Origin: Sphingopyxis sp. Root154
GTDB lineage: Bacteria > Pseudomonadota > Alphaproteobacteria > Sphingomonadales > Sphingomonadaceae
Assembly (NCBI RefSeq): GCF_001427105.1
Contig: NZ_LMGI01000003.1
Location: forward strand, 164,618 to 228,617
Length of the DNA stretch: 64,000 nucleotides
Direction: 5' to 3'
Of this stretch, positions 63,358-64,000 are shown piece after piece. Positions within the stretch are counted from its first letter, which is position 1. Every line of letters starts with the position of its first letter. Below the pieces are notes generated by a model. It saw only the letters and a program-made list of their open reading frames with translations, was not told the DNA's origin and made no database searches. The position numbers were made by a program, and so were the translations under genes.

Positions 63358-64000
63358 ATGACTGCGGAAATCCATCAGCTCCACGGCGACCGGCCGCCCT
63401 CGCTCGACCCGATGATGGCGCTTGTCGCCGCCGATATGAACGAGGTGAATTCGGTCATTCTCGACCGGATGCAGTCCGAAGTGCCGCTGATCCCCGAACT
63501 CGCCGGTCACCTGATCGCGGGCGGCGGCAAGCGCATGCGGCCGATGCTGACGCTCGCGTGCGGCAAGCTGCTCGATTATCCGGGGCGCCGCCACTGCAAG
63601 CTCGCCGCGGCGGTCGAGTTCATCCACACCGCAACCTTGCTCCACGACGATGTCGTCGACAAATCGGACCTGCGCCGCGGGCGCAAGACCGCGAACCTCA
63701 TCTGGGGCAACAGCGCCTCGGTGCTCGTCGGCGACTTCCTGTTCAGCCGCGCGTTCGAGGTGATGGTCGAGGACGGCTCGCTAAAGGTGCTCAAGATCCT
63801 CAGCCGGGCATCGGCGGTGATCGCGGAGGGCGAGGTCAACCAGCTCTCCGCACAGCGCCGGATCGAAACGAGCGAGGATCAGTATCTCGCGATCATCAAC
63901 GCCAAGACCGCCGAGCTGTTCGCCGCGGCGTGCAAGATCGCCGCGGTGGTCGCCGAGCGCGACGAGGCGACCGAAGCCGCGCTCGACGCCTATGGCCGCA
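63358..64000 (+). CDS. Polyprenyl diphosphate synthase, N-terminal part
   Basis: 214 residues before the window ends. GGGKRMRPML and the first Asp-rich motif LLHDDVVDKSDLRRG, with its downstream Arg pair, identify a trans-isoprenyl diphosphate synthase, probably the octa- or decaprenyl enzyme (IspB type) for ubiquinone side chains. The second Asp-rich motif lies beyond the end. ATG 63358 is followed by good coding sequence and is divergent from the chorismate mutase gene. Confidence 0.9.
   Translation, partial: MTAEIHQLHGDRPPSLDPMMALVAADMNEVNSVILDRMQSEVPLIPELAGHLIAGGGKRMRPMLTLACGKLLDYPGRRHCKLAAAVEFIHTATLLHDDVVDKSDLRRGRKTANLIWGNSASVLVGDFLFSRAFEVMVEDGSLKVLKILSRASAVIAEGEVNQLSAQRRIETSEDQYLAIINAKTAELFAAACKIAAVVAERDEATEAALDAYGR

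Overview
The window is GC-rich, gene-dense DNA from an alphaproteobacterium, most likely a sphingomonad of the Sphingopyxis type. The evidence is TonB-dependent receptors, a GH16/GH3/LacI glucan locus holding flavin-dependent halogenase, SapC and JmjC genes, a short alphaproteobacterial SRP RNA, a FeuPQ-like two-component pair and very frequent 4-nt stop/start overlaps. I see no phage genes, insertion sequences or CRISPR array. The genus assignment is inference.

Layout. 1-12917: a beta-glucan utilisation locus: end of a TonB receptor, halogenase, SapC-like protein, JmjC-like oxygenase, second halogenase, GH16 glucanase, LacI regulator, MFS transporter, then GH3 glucosidase behind a LacI-type palindrome, and an FHS sugar transporter. 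13016-21113: GGDEF protein, ATP-grasp ligase with membrane tail, TauE/SafE exporter, Tat-exported S9A peptidase divergent from a TonB receptor. 21165-24625: acetylpolyamine-amidohydrolase-like protein, PaiB-like flavoprotein and alpha/beta hydrolase, divergent from an AraC regulator with a 22-bp direct repeat between them. 24658-32771: Lrp-type regulator divergent from a tightly coupled eight-gene operon for aromatic amino acid breakdown. 32765-37596: dicarboxylate-type symporter and a TauD/SsuABC sulfonate set. 38259-45345: dual-PilZ protein, nitrobindin-like protein, AguB, AguA, M28 peptidase, and an S9 peptidase homologue lacking its catalytic His. 45403-58693: mostly housekeeping (rpsD, rpiB-glyA-nrdR-trmJ, ffs, dnaX-ybaB, lon, HU) with a cysteine desulfurase-ferredoxin-class A beta-lactamase unit. 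58878-64000: tRNA-Val, PepSY protein with FeuPQ-like regulators, a GST/chorismate mutase unit, and the start of a polyprenyl diphosphate synthase.

The most interesting region is 25325-32771. An aromatic amino acid hydroxylase, KynA, KynB, KynU, a nitrilase-superfamily enzyme, a gentisate-dioxygenase-like cupin protein, an FAH-family hydrolase and a maleate isomerase are joined by short overlaps. Read together they suggest a route not usually described for tryptophan: 5-hydroxylation first, then 5-hydroxykynurenine, 5-hydroxyanthranilate, ring cleavage to an amide of maleylpyruvate, hydrolysis to pyruvate plus maleamate, deamidation to maleate, and isomerisation to fumarate. The hydroxylase has Leu where phenylalanine hydroxylases have Trp in the substrate pocket, which fits an indole substrate. 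This is a hypothesis from gene content and one residue; no step is demonstrated here.
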